NCBI RefSeq assembly: GCF_002837055.1
Contig: NZ_PDKP01000001.1
Location: 173,285-237,284, forward strand
DNA length: 64,000 nucleotides
Origin: Lactobacillus apis
GTDB lineage: Bacteria > Bacillota > Bacilli > Lactobacillales > Lactobacillaceae
Direction of reading: 5' to 3'
The notes beneath the pieces are model-generated. The model saw only the letters and a program-made list of their open reading frames with translations, was not told the origin of the DNA and ran no database searches. This document shows, piece by piece, positions 63,009 through 64,000 of the stretch. The stretch's first letter is position 1. Every line of letters begins with the position of its first letter. The position numbers and the translations under genes were made by a program.

Positions 63009-63026
63009 ATTAGAAGGGAATTTTTA

Positions 63027-64000
63027 ATGAATCAGTTAATCGCAATCGTATTAACTTTGTTGTCAGTAATCATCTTGGTTTACATGTTATCCAAGAAAAT
63101 GGATATTAAAATTGTGCTATTTGCTTTAGGACTTGTACTTTTGTATTGTGCAGTTCTAATGGGCAATAAGATAACCGTTTTAGCACCAGTGTCGAACCAA
63201 TTTTTAAAACCTATACAGGTTATAATAGATCAATTTACTTCGACGCTGTCACAAGCAGGATTTGTAATTCTACTTTTAGCTGGGTATAGTGCCTACATGA
63301 GTCACATTGGCGCAAACGATGTGACAGTGAGTGCTTTGACTTCTTCAATGAAGGGAATTAAATCTGTTTACTTATTAGTTCCGATTGTTTTCTTAATGTC
63401 AAACATCCTTTCTCTTGTAGTTCCAAGTGCTTCAAATTTAGCAATTATTTTATTGGCAACATTGTATCCTGTTTTAAGAGCAACAGGAATGAGTAGATTA
63501 ACTTCTGCTGCTTTGATTGCTACTTCAGCTACAATCATTCCAACACCATTAGGTTCAGATAATGTAGCATTGGCTTCAGCACTACATTTGTCAACTACAC
63601 AATATGTTTTTGGCTACCACGCTTTAATTTCAATTCCGACCTTACTTTTAATTGCTGTAATTCAATATTTCTGGCAAAAACATGAAGATAAGAAAGATGG
63701 ACAGGAAATTAGCTATGAAGAAGAATTAAAGAAATATGGGTTAAAAGAAGAGAGTACCCAGAAACTTAAGGTTAAAGGTGGAAAATTCGTACGCTTTGTA
63801 TACGGCCTATTGCCTTTAGCACCAATTATCATCTTGATAGTTGACTTCATCTATAATCTTGTTAGAGGCGTAACTACAACCATGAGTGTGCAGGAAGTGA
63901 CGCTTATCAGTTGGATTATTGCCATTATCGTTGAACTAATTAATACCAAAGATGCTAAACAAGTTTTGCAAGACAGCAATGTGTTCATTAAAGGGATGGG
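63027..64000 (+). CDS. DcuC/YfcC-like anion carrier, N-terminal part (truncated by window edge)
   Basis: The frame is open from ATG 63027 (AGAAGGGAA upstream) to the end of the window, 324 codons. It encodes a polytopic membrane protein with about eight hydrophobic segments. GYSAYMSHIGANDVTVSAL, the SLVVPSASNLAIILLATLYP segment and PTPLGSDNVALASA fit the C4-dicarboxylate uptake C (DcuC) group. A soluble, charged loop lies at about 215-250. It shares an operon with the nucleoside hydrolase, so the real substrate could be a nucleoside or a related anion rather than a dicarboxylate. The C-terminus is not in the window. Confidence 0.75.
   Translation, partial: MNQLIAIVLTLLSVIILVYMLSKKMDIKIVLFALGLVLLYCAVLMGNKITVLAPVSNQFLKPIQVIIDQFTSTLSQAGFVILLLAGYSAYMSHIGANDVTVSALTSSMKGIKSVYLLVPIVFLMSNILSLVVPSASNLAIILLATLYPVLRATGMSRLTSAALIATSATIIPTPLGSDNVALASALHLSTTQYVFGYHALISIPTLLLIAVIQYFWQKHEDKKDGQEISYEEELKKYGLKEESTQKLKVKGGKFVRFVYGLLPLAPIIILIVDFIYNLVRGVTTTMSVQEVTLISWIIAIIVELINTKDAKQVLQDSNVFIKGM

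Overview
The window reads as chromosomal DNA of a low-GC Lactobacillus of the acidophilus/delbrueckii clade (species not resolved). The basis is the order of core genes (uvrBA, rapZ-yvcK-whiA, clpP, cggR-gap-pgk-tpi, ung-pta-tsaE, murB, cdaA-cdaR-glmM-glmS), the A/T-rich codon use, a secreted protein with S-layer-type (SLAP) repeats, and an IMP dehydrogenase without CBS domains. No rRNA, CRISPR array, intact insertion sequence or prophage was seen.

Layout. 1-9.2 kb: the 3' end of a phosphohexomutase gene, an SOS-type uvrBA operon, a small HdeD-like membrane protein, and rapZ-yvcK-whiA. 9.2-15.5 kb: clpP behind a CIRCE operator, then two large paralogous secreted proteins (GW-like module, Ig-like module, long C-terminal domain) flanking a Fur/PerR-type regulator and an amino-acid permease. 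15.5-19.1 kb: an orphan three-gene ABC transporter of the lantibiotic-protection type, an orphan carbamoyltransferase of the putrescine type, and tRNA-Arg(CCG). 19.3-23.7 kb: the glycolytic cggR-gapA-pgk-tpiA cluster with its CggR-type operator.

23.7-30.6 kb is the most accessory stretch. It holds small secreted proteins bracketed by two identical 36-bp terminators, one of them broken by an in-frame TGA. Next come an SGNH hydrolase and an aldo/keto reductase with its MerR regulator. A decayed ABC exporter and an MFS carrier follow, lying between two copies of the merR 3' end. 30.6-43.4 kb: housekeeping genes (HAD phosphatases, ung, pta, tsaE, an exonuclease, murB, the c-di-AMP/glucosamine genes) plus a CopY-type repressor. 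43.5-48.4 kb: three tandem family-4 glycosyltransferases of the TagE/Gtf type, each behind a similar leader. 48.4-64 kb: a MarR-MFS drug exporter unit, guaB, a copper export pair with two cop boxes, an FtsX-type ABC exporter, a second APC permease, a YebC-family regulator, a nucleoside hydrolase and the start of a DcuC-like carrier.

How the genes work together. Several operators can be read directly: LexA box (uvrBA), CIRCE (clpP), CggR operator (gap operon), a 19-bp-spacer MerR promoter (aldo/keto reductase), NagR/GntR-like palindromes (glmS), cop boxes (copper exporter) and a MarR-type inverted repeat (MFS pump). glmM and glmS feed UDP-GlcNAc synthesis next to murB and the c-di-AMP cyclase genes, so this stretch is a cell-wall precursor block; the tandem glycosyltransferases may decorate wall polymers or surface proteins. 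The most unusual items are the secreted paralogue pair, the secreted-protein locus between duplicated terminators, the decayed exporter island, the glycosyltransferase triplet and the orphan carbamoyltransferase.
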